Shown here: positions 36,879 to 45,890 of the stretch, piece after piece
Position numbering within the stretch: position 1 is the stretch's first letter
Layout of the letters: every line of letters starts with the position of its first letter
Program-made: the position numbers and the translations under genes
Assembly: GCA_026168805.1 (NCBI GenBank)
Contig: JAPFDS010000012.1
Span: 22,673 to 86,672 of the forward strand
DNA from: Caryophanales bacterium
GTDB taxonomy: Bacteria; Bacillota; Bacilli; Bacillales; Amphibacillaceae
Direction: 5' to 3'
Length of the DNA stretch: 64,000 nucleotides
Notes under the pieces: generated by a model
Told to the model about the DNA's origin: nothing
What the model saw: only the letters and a program-made list of their open reading frames with translations
Database searches by the model: none

Positions 36879-38504
36879 CTATTTTACCTTTTTAACCCAT
36901 TTTAAATTAGGATCCACAATATGATAAAAAGCTAAGTCTTCGAATTCATCGGAGACCATATATGTTGATGCATACGAATAAACTGGAATAAATGGCATTT
37001 CACTCATTAGAAGCTCTTCTGCCTCATGAAGCAACTCATATCTTGCTTCATCATCCTGCTCAACTTTCGCATCTGCAATTAGTTTGTCAAATTCCTCATT
37101 AACCCATCCAGTATCATTATCAGGTGTAGTACTTACGAAATAATCCAACATAACAACTGGATCTTCAAAGATACCTGTCCATCCCATGCGAGCCATTTGG
37201 AAATCTCCTTGAGAAGTAGTATCTAGGAATGTTTTCCACTCTTCGTTTGATAGTTTAATATCTACATCTAAGTTCTTACTAATTGTTTCTTGTACTACTT
37301 CTGCCAGACGTTTATGTGTTTCGTCTGTATCATATTTTAATGTCACTTCAGGAAGAGTCTCCCAACCTTCTTCTTCCATACCTTCTTTTAATAGTTGCTT
37401 AGCTTCCTCTAGATCTTCTGAGAAATAGTCTCCTCCAACTTCACGGAAATCTCCACCATCAGTTTCTACACCTTCAGGAACCATTGCATAAATAGGCTGT
37501 TCACCTGCTTTTGTAACATTTTCTGTTAACATTTCACGTTCCATGCCCATTGAAAAAGCCTTACGTATCTTTTCATTTGTAAATGGTTCTTCTTCTACGT
37601 TAAATATATACATATATGTTCCAAAATAGGGTTGTTCTACATACTGGTCATCATCTTTCACAGTGTCAATCATATCTGAAGGTAAATTGGTGATATAATC
37701 AAGCTCACCAGATGTAAACATTTGATAATATGTCGTTGCGTCTCCAACCATTAGGAATTTTATACTTTCAAGAGAAACTTCATCACTAGCATGATAATCC
37801 TTATTTTTCTCTAACTCAATTTCACTATCATGTTTCCACTCTGTTAGCTTAAAAGCCCCATTACTGATATATCCCTCTGCTTCACCTGCCCAATCCTCAT
37901 CTTCTTCAACCAATTCTTTTTTCACAGGATGAAATGCCCACTGTGTTAGCAATTGGTCAAAAAATCCAATTGGAGATTCTAATTCTACTTTTAACGTTCT
38001 ATCATCAATAGCCTCAACGCCTACGTCATCTTCTTTTCCATCACCATGGTTATACGCTTCTGCACCTTTAATATAATAAAGATAGAAAGCTAAGCCGCTT
38101 CCTGTGTCTGGATTTAATACACGCTTCCAAGCATATTCAAATTCATCTGCAGTTACATTCGAACCATCAGACCATTTTGCATCTTCACGAAGTGTAAAGG
38201 TATATGTTTTCTCATCCTCTGAAATTTCTACATCTTCTGCAACTCCAAACATTGGATCGCCTGATTTATCCTTTGTATATAATCCTTCAAATAAATGATC
38301 CATTACCCAACCAGAGAGGTTATCATCACCTATCGCTGGATCTAGACTATAAGGTTCAGTAGATAAATTAACTGTCATTTCTTGTTTAATATCATCTGGA
38401 TTTGAGGATCCATCATCATTAGAACCCTCACTATCTCCTCCGCAAGCAGATAATATTAACGTTAGTGTAATTACTGATACTACTCCAAATAACCATTTTC
38501 TCAT
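36879..38504 (-). CDS. oppA: Oligopeptide ABC transporter substrate-binding lipoprotein OppA
   Basis: A lipoprotein of about 541 aa with lipobox LILSAC followed by a Gly/Ser/Asp linker, then the SBP_bac_5 fold: TVNLSTEPYSLDPA, YTFTLREDAKWSDGSNVTADEFEYAWKR and a GNAG-like NGAFKLTEWK. It captures peptides outside the membrane and hands them to OppBC. Unusually it is the last opp gene rather than the first. ATG at 38504 follows AAGGAAG; TTG at 38507 is adjacent. Confidence 0.92.
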   Translation of the reverse strand: MRKWLFGVVSVITLTLILSACGGDSEGSNDDGSSNPDDIKQEMTVNLSTEPYSLDPAIGDDNLSGWVMDHLFEGLYTKDKSGDPMFGVAEDVEISEDEKTYTFTLREDAKWSDGSNVTADEFEYAWKRVLNPDTGSGLAFYLYYIKGAEAYNHGDGKEDDVGVEAIDDRTLKVELESPIGFFDQLLTQWAFHPVKKELVEEDEDWAGEAEGYISNGAFKLTEWKHDSEIELEKNKDYHASDEVSLESIKFLMVGDATTYYQMFTSGELDYITNLPSDMIDTVKDDDQYVEQPYFGTYMYIFNVEEEPFTNEKIRKAFSMGMEREMLTENVTKAGEQPIYAMVPEGVETDGGDFREVGGDYFSEDLEEAKQLLKEGMEEEGWETLPEVTLKYDTDETHKRLAEVVQETISKNLDVDIKLSNEEWKTFLDTTSQGDFQMARMGWTGIFEDPVVMLDYFVSTTPDNDTGWVNEEFDKLIADAKVEQDDEARYELLHEAEELLMSEMPFIPVYSYASTYMVSDEFEDLAFYHIVDPNLKWVKKVK

Positions 38505-38560
38505 CAAATTATTCTTCCTTCCTTATTTTATTTATTAATTTCATTACATTTTTAATTATT

Positions 38561-39511
38561 TTAATAGAGATGACAAGCTGTCCAATGATTATCCCGAACC
38601 TCTTTCCATTCAGGAACTTTCTCCGCACAAATATCCATTGCGAACTTACATCTTGTCCTAAAGCGACACCCACTAGGTGGTTGAGCAGGATTTGGTGGAT
38701 CGCCTTTCAACACAATGCGATCCCGTCTATCAGCATTTGGATTTGCAATTGAAATAGCCGATAAAAGAGCTTGTGTATATGGGTGCATTGGATCTTCATA
38801 CAAGCTATTACCGTCAGCTAATTCCATCATTTTACCTAAATACATCACACCAATTCGATCACTAATATGCTTTACCACACTTAAGTCGTGAGCAATAAAA
38901 AGGTAAGTAAGACCTTCTTTTTCCTTTAATTGTTCCATTAAATTAATCACTTGTGCTTGAATCGATACATCAAGTGCAGATACTGGTTCATCGGCAACAA
39001 TGAACTTCGGATTAACTGCTAAAGCTCTTGCAATACCAATCCGTTGCCGCTGTCCGCCACTAAATTCATGCGGATATCTCCTCACGTGATCTTCACTAAG
39101 TCCTACTAAATCCAATAGCTCATATATTCTATCCTGTCTTTCCTGTCCTGTGTGTAACTTATGAGCATCAATACCTTCAGCAATAATATCTTCCACCCGC
39201 ATTCTAGGATTTAAAGATGATTGAGGATCCTGAAAGATAATTTGTAACTCCCGATTTACACGCTTTTTGTCTTCTTTTGAAAGCTTATTAACATCTTTTC
39301 CTTTGTAAATAATTTCACCAGCAGTCAAATCATTTAAGCCTACGATAGTTTTTCCTAGGGTGGTTTTTCCACTTCCACTTTCACCTACTAAACCAAGGGT
39401 TTCTCCTTCATTGATTGCAAAAGAAATGTCATCAACTGCTTTTACAGTTTCATTCTTATTAATGGAAAAGTACTTTGTAAGATTTTCAATTTCTAAAATT
39501 GTTTTGCTCAT
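38561..39511 (-). CDS. oppF: Oligopeptide ABC transporter ATP-binding protein OppF
   Basis: A 316-aa ATPase with Walker A GESGSGKTTLG, Q-loop FQDPQSSLNPRM, signature FSGGQRQR, Walker B FIVADEP, and the C-terminal oligopeptide ABC domain (PPNPAQPPSGCRFRTRC, with cysteines that bind a cofactor or cluster in the family). Its ATG overlaps the oppD stop by four bases, showing translational coupling. Confidence 0.95.
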   Translation of the reverse strand: MSKTILEIENLTKYFSINKNETVKAVDDISFAINEGETLGLVGESGSGKTTLGKTIVGLNDLTAGEIIYKGKDVNKLSKEDKKRVNRELQIIFQDPQSSLNPRMRVEDIIAEGIDAHKLHTGQERQDRIYELLDLVGLSEDHVRRYPHEFSGGQRQRIGIARALAVNPKFIVADEPVSALDVSIQAQVINLMEQLKEKEGLTYLFIAHDLSVVKHISDRIGVMYLGKMMELADGNSLYEDPMHPYTQALLSAISIANPNADRRDRIVLKGDPPNPAQPPSGCRFRTRCKFAMDICAEKVPEWKEVRDNHWTACHLY

Positions 39512-40521
39512 AAAGGCTCGCTCCTTGATTCAAATTCATCTATCCCAGGTGCATGTGTATGATTCAACCAACATCTAGCTGTGTGATTATTCCCAATTTC
39601 AAACTCCGGTGGCATGTGGTCAATACAAACATCCATCGCATACTTACAACGTGGGGCAAATGGACAACCTTTCGGTGGTGAAAATAAATCTGGTGGAGAA
39701 CCCTTTATCGGGACGAGCTTTTTCTTCTCAGTACTTTCAACATTAGGAATTGATTTTAATAATCCCCTCGTATACGGGTGAGCTGAATGATGGAAGATAT
39801 CATTGACTGTTCCCTTCTCAACTAACATTCCTCCATACATCACGGCTACACTCTGAGCCATCTCTGCAACCACACCTAAGTCATGGGTAATTAGTATAAT
39901 CGACGTATTTGTTTCCTTCTGTAATTCCCTCATCAACTCAAGTACTTGTGCTTGAATCGTGACATCTAAAGCAGTCGTTGGTTCATCTGCAATTAATAAA
40001 TCTGGCTCACAAGCTAAAGCAATCGCTATCATTGCACGCTGCCTCATTCCTCCACTAAATTGATGCGGATATTGCTCATACCTTGATTCCGGATTAGGAA
40101 TGTCTACTTGTCTTAGCAGTTCAATTGCTTTTTTCTTCACTTGCTTTTTGGACATTTTTTTATGTGAGAATAAGTTTTCTTCAATTTGTTTTCCAATTCT
40201 CATTGTAGGATTCAGAGAAGTCATTGGATCTTGAAAGACCATACTAATCTTGGAACCCTTTATCTTTCTCATTTCTTTTCTTGTCATATGTAAAAGCTCT
40301 TGTTCTTTAAATATAATACTGCCTCCTTTAATAATCCCAGGAGGTCTGGGAACTAGTCCCATAATTGATTGTGCGGTAACACTTTTACCACTGCCACTTT
40401 CACCGACAATCGCTACAACTTCACCTTCATCTACATGAAACGATACATCTCGTACCGCCTTTACTTCACCGCCATACGTCTTAAAATTAATGGCTAGGTT
40501 TTTTACCTCTAATAAGTGCAC
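39508..40521 (-). CDS. oppD: Oligopeptide ABC transporter ATP-binding protein OppD
   Basis: A 337-aa ATPase with Walker A GESGSGKSVTA, Q-loop FQDPMTSLNP, signature FSGGMRQRAMIA, Walker B LIADEPTTALD, and a C-terminal PPKGCPFAPRCKYAMDVC segment. It forms the ATPase pair with OppF. The start is GTG, with AGGAGG ten bases upstream. Confidence 0.95.
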   Translation of the reverse strand: MHLLEVKNLAINFKTYGGEVKAVRDVSFHVDEGEVVAIVGESGSGKSVTAQSIMGLVPRPPGIIKGGSIIFKEQELLHMTRKEMRKIKGSKISMVFQDPMTSLNPTMRIGKQIEENLFSHKKMSKKQVKKKAIELLRQVDIPNPESRYEQYPHQFSGGMRQRAMIAIALACEPDLLIADEPTTALDVTIQAQVLELMRELQKETNTSIILITHDLGVVAEMAQSVAVMYGGMLVEKGTVNDIFHHSAHPYTRGLLKSIPNVESTEKKKLVPIKGSPPDLFSPPKGCPFAPRCKYAMDVCIDHMPPEFEIGNNHTARCWLNHTHAPGIDEFESRSEPL

Positions 40522-40536
40522 GATACTGTTTCCTCC

Positions 40537-41475
40537 TTAATCACGGTTCCTCGGATCAAATACATCTTGAAGCCCATCACCAAAGGCATTAAATGCAAAC
40601 ATGGTCAGGGAAATCATTAATCCTGGGAAAAACAAACGCCACCATTCACCACTTAGGACAACTCCCAATGCATCATTAGCCATTGTCCCCCAACTTGCAT
40701 GCGGAGCTTGAACTCCCAATCCTATAAAACTTAGAAAAGCTTCCGCAAAAATTGCTGTTGGTATTGTAAAAGTTAAATTAACAATAATGACACCAAATGT
40801 ATTCGGTATCAAATGCTTCCAAATAATCCTTCCATGAGATGTTCCAAGTTTTTCCGCTGCCTCTACGTATTCTTCTAATTTTAATTGCAGCACTTCCCCG
40901 CGAATAATTCGTGCCATTCCTACCCAACCTGTTACAGATAGGGCAATAATAATCGTAACTATACCGGGCTCCATTAAAACCATTAACAATATAACAACTA
41001 GAAGATAAGGAATACCGTATAAGATCTCGACAATTCTCATTAAAATGCTGTCTATTCGATCTCCCCTTTTATTCCTACCAGCCATATAACCGGATATCCC
41101 ACCGATCATTACACCCAGTAATAAATCAAAAAATGCAGCGGCTAGGCCGATTGTTAATGAAACACGTGCTCCATGCCATGTCCTGACCCACATATCACGC
41201 CCCAAATGATCTGTTCCAAACCAATGTTCCTTAGACGGTGCCATATTGGCATTTGTTAATGACTGTTCCGAATGGCTATACGGCGACATAGAAGGACCAA
41301 ATATTGCAAAGAAGAAAATAACTATTAGAAAAAACAACCCGACTATCGCAATTTTACTCTTCAATATATTAGTAACAGTTTCTTGCCAAGCACTGCGGTT
41401 AGGCCGCATTTTTTCTGTGTAATCAATCGACTCAGCAGGTTGAAATAATGATTTATCTACTTTAAATTCAGACAC
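40537..41475 (-). CDS. oppC: Oligopeptide ABC transporter permease OppC
   Basis: A 312-aa permease with an N-terminal OppC_N helix and five more, HWFGTDHLGRDMW before the core and the EAA loop EKLGTSHGRIIWKHLIPN that docks the ATPase. It pairs with OppB to form the channel. The start is GTG after AGGAGG, two bases from the oppB stop. Confidence 0.93.
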   Translation of the reverse strand: MSEFKVDKSLFQPAESIDYTEKMRPNRSAWQETVTNILKSKIAIVGLFFLIVIFFFAIFGPSMSPYSHSEQSLTNANMAPSKEHWFGTDHLGRDMWVRTWHGARVSLTIGLAAAFFDLLLGVMIGGISGYMAGRNKRGDRIDSILMRIVEILYGIPYLLVVILLMVLMEPGIVTIIIALSVTGWVGMARIIRGEVLQLKLEEYVEAAEKLGTSHGRIIWKHLIPNTFGVIIVNLTFTIPTAIFAEAFLSFIGLGVQAPHASWGTMANDALGVVLSGEWWRLFFPGLMISLTMFAFNAFGDGLQDVFDPRNRD

Positions 41476-41476
41476 T

Positions 41477-42403
41477 TTATTCCTCCTTACTATTTACTTT
41501 AATTCTAGGATCGATCAAGCGATAAGAAATATCGACCAAAAATAGTGTCACAACTAATATTGCACTGAAAAAGATAGTTGTACCCATAATCACGGGATAA
41601 TCCCGATTAAATATACTATCTACGTAGTATCGTCCTATTCCTGGTATAGCGAATATTTCTTCAATCACAAATGTCCCAGCAATTAATGACGCTAGTAAGG
41701 GACCTACAAAAGATACTACCGGCAAAATTGCATTTCTAATTCCATGTTTAATAACAAGACTTGCTCGAGAAATACCTTTAGAATCTGCTGTTACAATGTA
41801 GTCTTGATTAAGGACTTCAAGCATACTCGAACGCATAAACCGGGCAATTACTGCTAGCGGAGATGCAGCCAAAGCAATTGTAGGCAAAATGGTATGCTTC
41901 CAAGTACCCCACGAAGCCACTGGTAAAATACCAGTATCCACGGCTAAAAACTTAATTAAAAAAGGCGCTAAAATAAAACTAGGAATGGATATTCCAATAA
42001 TCGCAAGCATCATAGATGCATAGTCCAAAAATTGATTGTGATAAAGCGCTGCAATAATTCCAATAAACAACCCAAAAATAAGTGCGACCACTAATGCCTG
42101 TAAACCTAGAACAGCCGAAACAGGTGCCCCTTGTTTAATAATACTGTTTACGGATCGTGTATTTGATTGGATAGAAGTACCTAAATCAAGCGTGATTAAG
42201 TCTTTCATATACATCACGTACTGAACAGGAATTGGTTCATCTAAATGATACTTCGCACGTTGGTTCTCCAAAACCTCTTCTGTTAATCGTTTTGAATCTG
42301 AAGCAAACGGATCTCCCGGAATAAACTTCATAATGACAAATGTAAGAGATGCGATTACCCAAATTGTTAAAAACATTATAAGAAAACGTTTTAATATGTA
42401 CAT
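41477..42403 (-). CDS. oppB: Oligopeptide ABC transporter permease OppB
   Basis: A 308-aa permease with six predicted helices and the EAA loop SKGISRASLVIKHGIRNAILP. The N-terminal IPGDPF and LGTSIQ are typical of OppB. It is the first gene of the minus-strand operon that runs at least to the TPP enzyme. The promoter must lie in the 235 bases shared with the divergent GbsR-type regulator. Confidence 0.93.
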   Translation of the reverse strand: MYILKRFLIMFLTIWVIASLTFVIMKFIPGDPFASDSKRLTEEVLENQRAKYHLDEPIPVQYVMYMKDLITLDLGTSIQSNTRSVNSIIKQGAPVSAVLGLQALVVALIFGLFIGIIAALYHNQFLDYASMMLAIIGISIPSFILAPFLIKFLAVDTGILPVASWGTWKHTILPTIALAASPLAVIARFMRSSMLEVLNQDYIVTADSKGISRASLVIKHGIRNAILPVVSFVGPLLASLIAGTFVIEEIFAIPGIGRYYVDSIFNRDYPVIMGTTIFFSAILVVTLFLVDISYRLIDPRIKVNSKEE

Positions 42404-42503
42404 TTTGTCTCTGCCTTTCTTGTGTTAAAAACAACTATCTATTACATTACAAGAATTCAACTTTTAAATAAAATTGAAAATTTTCTCATATATCGTGTAA
42501 TCT

Positions 42504-42521
42504 GTGCAATTTTTATTGCAC
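42504..42521. promoter_or_regulatory. 18-bp palindrome, candidate operator between oppB and the GbsR-type gene
   Basis: GTGCAAT and ATTGCAC flank TTTT in a perfect palindrome, with a further GTGCAA half-site at about 42612 next to the regulator's start. It lies about 100 bases upstream of oppB. Confidence 0.5.
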
Positions 42522-42580
42522 GCATTGTAAAGGGTTTGTTTTTCATACAATCCCTCGCTTAACCTCCCCCTTATGAATCT

Positions 42581-42608
42581 TTGATTAACACAACTTTATT
42601 GCTATACT
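42581..42608 (+). promoter_or_regulatory. Candidate sigma-A promoter of the GbsR-type regulator
   Basis: TTGATT and TATACT are 16 bases apart, 31 bases before the start codon; a GTGCAA half-site follows the -10 box. Confidence 0.45.
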
Positions 42609-42638
42609 TAGTGCAACATATATGGAAAGAGGGGTATT

Positions 42639-43205
42639 ATGCACGACTACAATGATTCTAGCGAATATATTGATCAACAGCTAAATAAAATAAACAATCG
42701 TATTAGTGAACAAATTTCTGAAAACATGAATTCTTATGGCTTCCCTAGAAGTATGGGGCATATTATTGCTTCAATATATTACGAACAAAAACCAATGGGC
42801 CTTAATGAATTAGCAGAAAGTACAGGTATGAGCAAAACGAGAATGAGTCAACTATTGCGACAAATGGTTCAATTGAATATCGCGGAAAAAGTTTTCGTGA
42901 AAGGTTCGAGACGAGATATTTATACAGTAGAAGAAAATTACTATCAAACATTCATTTCATTGTTTACATCAAATTGGAGAGAAGTTGTAACAAGAAATCG
43001 ACGAATCGATCAAAGTATTTTACGAGAAATAGAGGATATACAACAAAACACAACATTAAACAAGGAACAACAAAAAGAAATTGATCACCATTTACAAGAC
43101 GCAAAGGAATCCATCGAGTTTTTTGACTGGGTAAATCGACTCATCGAACTCTTTGAATCTCAGGAAATTTTTAAGCATGTACCTAAAAAGAATATAACTG
43201 AGTGA
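42639..43205 (+). CDS. GbsR/MarR-family transcription regulator
   Basis: A 188-aa DNA-binding protein. GFPRSMGHIIASIYYEQKP and LNELAESTGMSKTRMSQLLRQM form the winged helix-turn-helix of the GbsR group, which in B. subtilis represses choline/betaine genes and senses choline. A dimerising helical C-terminus follows. Being divergent from oppBCDFA, it probably controls that operon and itself, so a peptide- or osmolyte-linked signal is likely. GGAAAGAGGGG precedes the ATG. Confidence 0.8.
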   Translation: MHDYNDSSEYIDQQLNKINNRISEQISENMNSYGFPRSMGHIIASIYYEQKPMGLNELAESTGMSKTRMSQLLRQMVQLNIAEKVFVKGSRRDIYTVEENYYQTFISLFTSNWREVVTRNRRIDQSILREIEDIQQNTTLNKEQQKEIDHHLQDAKESIEFFDWVNRLIELFESQEIFKHVPKKNITE

Positions 43206-43589
43206 ATTTCATATTTACCAAAACCAGCTAATGTCAATACATTAACCAAAGAATAAAAGCGAATTGGATCACTTAATAATAATAAGTTAATTATAAAACT
43301 CTAAGACCATAACGATATCTCTTGGAATAAATTATAAACCTTAACTAAACGTTATTGGTTCGAGAATTAAACTTTTGACATGTTTACTAATGAAGAAACA
43401 TCAAAATTATAAAGTTGCTACTATGGAAAACCAGGTTACACCAACATAATCACTTCTCTTATAAAAGAAACGTGATGGAAATACACTAGCGTGTTTTTTT
43501 AAATAGAAAACAAATGAAATTCCCTGTAGAATATTAGTAGAATTATACGAGAGCATAAAAAAACCTTTGCTTGATCATTTTACCATTTG

Positions 43590-43636
43590 ACAAAAATAGT
43601 CATCTCACATTAAAACTAGCTTTTATGTGAGATGAC
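43590..43636 (-). terminator. Terminator downstream of the CoA-transferase gene
   Basis: GTCATCTCACAT (43599-43610) pairs perfectly with ATGTGAGATGAC (43625-43636). On the minus strand it runs into TATTTTTG. Confidence 0.7.
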
Positions 43637-43653
43637 CATTAAAGTACATCCAT

Positions 43654-43709
43654 AACTTCATAGCTAGACACTTTTCAATCACGATTAGTCAGTATCTAGC
43701 TATGAAGTT
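43654..43709. repeat. 15-bp inverted repeat with a 26-base spacer
   Basis: AACTTCATAGCTAGA (43654-43668) and TCTAGCTATGAAGTT (43695-43709) are perfect inverted copies. Either a weak second terminator stem or a trace of an inserted element; no T run is adjacent on the minus strand. Confidence 0.55.
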
Positions 43710-43753
43710 TCAAGTAAAATTTTCTGTATAATCTTACAGTGCGAACTTTGTTA

Positions 43754-44953
43754 TTATATGATATTTTTGCTTTTAAGTTCTTTCACCTCTTCAGAACTAT
43801 ATCCAAAAACCCCTTCAAATACTTCATTATTATGTTCCCCTAAGTCAGGGCCTGTTGTTTTTATTTTCCCAGGAGTTCTTGATAACTTTGCAAAAACATT
43901 TGGAACTCTCATTTCTCCTAGGTCCTTATCTTGTACTTTTGTAAAAGTTTCTCTATATTTATAATGCGGATCTTCAAATATCTGTGCTACATCATACATC
44001 GGGCCAACAACAGCACCGCTTTCATTGAGTATCTGAACTACTTCTTCCATATTTCTATCACCTATCCAATTACCCAATATAGAATCAAGTTCTTCTACGT
44101 TTTCTAATCTTTTCTTATTCGTTGAGAAATTTTCATGTTCAATTAATTCTGGTCTTCCAATAGCTTTAAAAAGATTTTCGGCTATTGATTGTGTGCTCGC
44201 TGATAAAGCAATCCACTTTTTGTCTTTAGTATAGTACGCATTTCGTGGAGCCGTTTGAACACTGCCATTTCCGACTCTTTCTGCCACAACCCCTAATTGG
44301 TCGTATGCTATAAGATGTGGTTCTAAAAATCTCATTAGTGGTTCATATAAAGAAATATCTATATACTGACCTTCTTGGTTATTTGCGTTTTCTCTTTCAT
44401 ATAATGCGATCATAATTGACAACGCTCCAAAGGCACTACTTACACCATCTGCTAAAGGTATACCTGGTAGGGTGGGTGGTCCAGTTTGGTCTCCATTTAT
44501 TGATGTAAACCCACTCATTCCTTCTGCGACTGTTCCGAAACCTCTTCTTTCAGCATATGGACCTTCTTGTCCAAACCCCGAAGTTCGCAACATAATTAAT
44601 CTTGGATTAATTTCTGATAAATCCTTCCATCCAATTCCCCATTTTTCTAGAGTTCCAGGTCTGAAATTTTCAATAATTACATCAAATTGATGAATATTAT
44701 CTTTAATAATCTTTTGTCCTTCTTTGGAATTTAAATTTAAAGTTACACTTTTTTTATTCCTATTAAGTGATTTCCACAAAAGTGGTATATCTTCTTTTTG
44801 CATTCCATATTTTCTAGCATGGTCTCCAAATTTAGGATGTTCTACCTTAATTACCTCTGCTCCAAAATCTGCTAAATGAGTTGCAGTCCAAGGTGCAGCT
44901 AACATAGTAGAGATATCAAGAATCTTAAGACCTTGTAATGGTAACTTACTCAT
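43754..44953 (-). CDS. CaiB/BaiF-type (class III) CoA-transferase
   Basis: A 399-aa enzyme that moves CoA from a donor CoA-thioester to a carboxylic acid. LPLQGLKILDISTMLAAPWTATHLADFGAEVIKVEHP opens the fold, and the catalytic Asp is in PLADGVSSAFGAL. RPGTLEKWGIGWKDLSEINPRLI is also typical. The gene overlaps the CitE-like lyase upstream by a few bases, so the pair would activate and then split a hydroxy- or methyl-dicarboxylate (inference). AAAGGAG lies nine bases before the ATG at 44953. Confidence 0.88.
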   Translation of the reverse strand: MSKLPLQGLKILDISTMLAAPWTATHLADFGAEVIKVEHPKFGDHARKYGMQKEDIPLLWKSLNRNKKSVTLNLNSKEGQKIIKDNIHQFDVIIENFRPGTLEKWGIGWKDLSEINPRLIMLRTSGFGQEGPYAERRGFGTVAEGMSGFTSINGDQTGPPTLPGIPLADGVSSAFGALSIMIALYERENANNQEGQYIDISLYEPLMRFLEPHLIAYDQLGVVAERVGNGSVQTAPRNAYYTKDKKWIALSASTQSIAENLFKAIGRPELIEHENFSTNKKRLENVEELDSILGNWIGDRNMEEVVQILNESGAVVGPMYDVAQIFEDPHYKYRETFTKVQDKDLGEMRVPNVFAKLSRTPGKIKTTGPDLGEHNNEVFEGVFGYSSEEVKELKSKNII

Positions 44954-44954
44954 A

Positions 44955-45890
44955 TCACACATCTCCTTTTGTTGCTTTTCGAGCTACTTCTTTCTTTTGT
45001 TCAAATAAATGTATTGTTTTTTCTTTTTCTAAAATTTTTTTAGCATTTTCATAATGAGGGTAGTCAATCATTTTACCATTATAAACTGCTGAGGCTCTTC
45101 CTTCTTTGAGAGCCGTCTCAAATGTTTTTACAATTTGTTCAGACATTAGTACTTTATCAGGATTATTCGAAAAAGCTTTATTTAAAATTTCTACTTGACT
45201 AGGGTGAATACAACTCGAACCTACATATCCAATTTCATAAGCCTTTTCTGAGTAAGATTGAAATTCTTTTAAATCGGTATAATTTGCAATACTACCTAGT
45301 AGGCCTAAAGGAAGTATATCGTTAGCTTTAGCGACTAAAATTAATTTCATTCTTAAGTAATTTAAAGCTTGTGAAGTACTTTCATCGATGGTGAAACCCA
45401 TATCATAAGCTAGATCTTCCATACCTAATGATATGCTCTCTATCCTTCTTGAGGCTTTAACAATACTTTCCATATTAAGGAATCCTTGAGCTGTTTCAAT
45501 TAAAATACTTATTCTAAATTTTCCCTCAGAAAGGTTTCTTTCATTTTCTAAATTAGTTATCCACTGGTCTATTTTAGTAATATCATCTTTTGATTCAACT
45601 TTAGGAACCACAATTCCAGTAACGTTATCAATAACAGAGTGAGATATATCTTCAAAAATATGTTCTTCTTCATTATTTACTCGAACGTATACAGGACTGC
45701 CACCTTTTATTACTTCCCTTGTTGATGATTTTATTAATTTCCGAGCAGTTTGTTTTTCTGAATAAGGTATACTATCTTCTAAATCAAGAATGATTGCGTC
45801 TGCATTTCTTTGTGCTGCCTTTTTTATGAATTTCTCAACATTAATCGGTATAACTAGTCTAGATCGCAATATTGTTTCGTTGGTATTCAA
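44955..45890 (-). CDS. HpcH/HpaI aldolase/citrate lyase family protein (CitE-like acyl-CoA lyase)
   Basis: A 311-aa TIM-barrel lyase. SRLVIPINVEKFIKKAAQRNADAIILDLEDSIP, the metal ligand Glu in ILIETAQGF, LGMEDLAYDMG (metal Asp) and SSCIHPSQVEILN match CitE/malyl-CoA and citramalyl-CoA lyases, which split malyl- or citramalyl-CoA into acetyl-CoA and glyoxylate or pyruvate. The start is a TTG that abuts the stop of the regulator gene. The substrate is not fixed by sequence. Confidence 0.85.
   Translation of the reverse strand: MNTNETILRSRLVIPINVEKFIKKAAQRNADAIILDLEDSIPYSEKQTARKLIKSSTREVIKGGSPVYVRVNNEEEHIFEDISHSVIDNVTGIVVPKVESKDDITKIDQWITNLENERNLSEGKFRISILIETAQGFLNMESIVKASRRIESISLGMEDLAYDMGFTIDESTSQALNYLRMKLILVAKANDILPLGLLGSIANYTDLKEFQSYSEKAYEIGYVGSSCIHPSQVEILNKAFSNNPDKVLMSEQIVKTFETALKEGRASAVYNGKMIDYPHYENAKKILEKEKTIHLFEQKKEVARKATKGDV

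Larger units (their letters stand above)
43206..43753. other. 548-bp intergenic region, no gene seen
   Basis: Very AT-rich. No open frame resembles a protein. The right half carries two strong inverted repeats, listed separately, downstream of the CoA-transferase gene. Confidence 0.5.
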
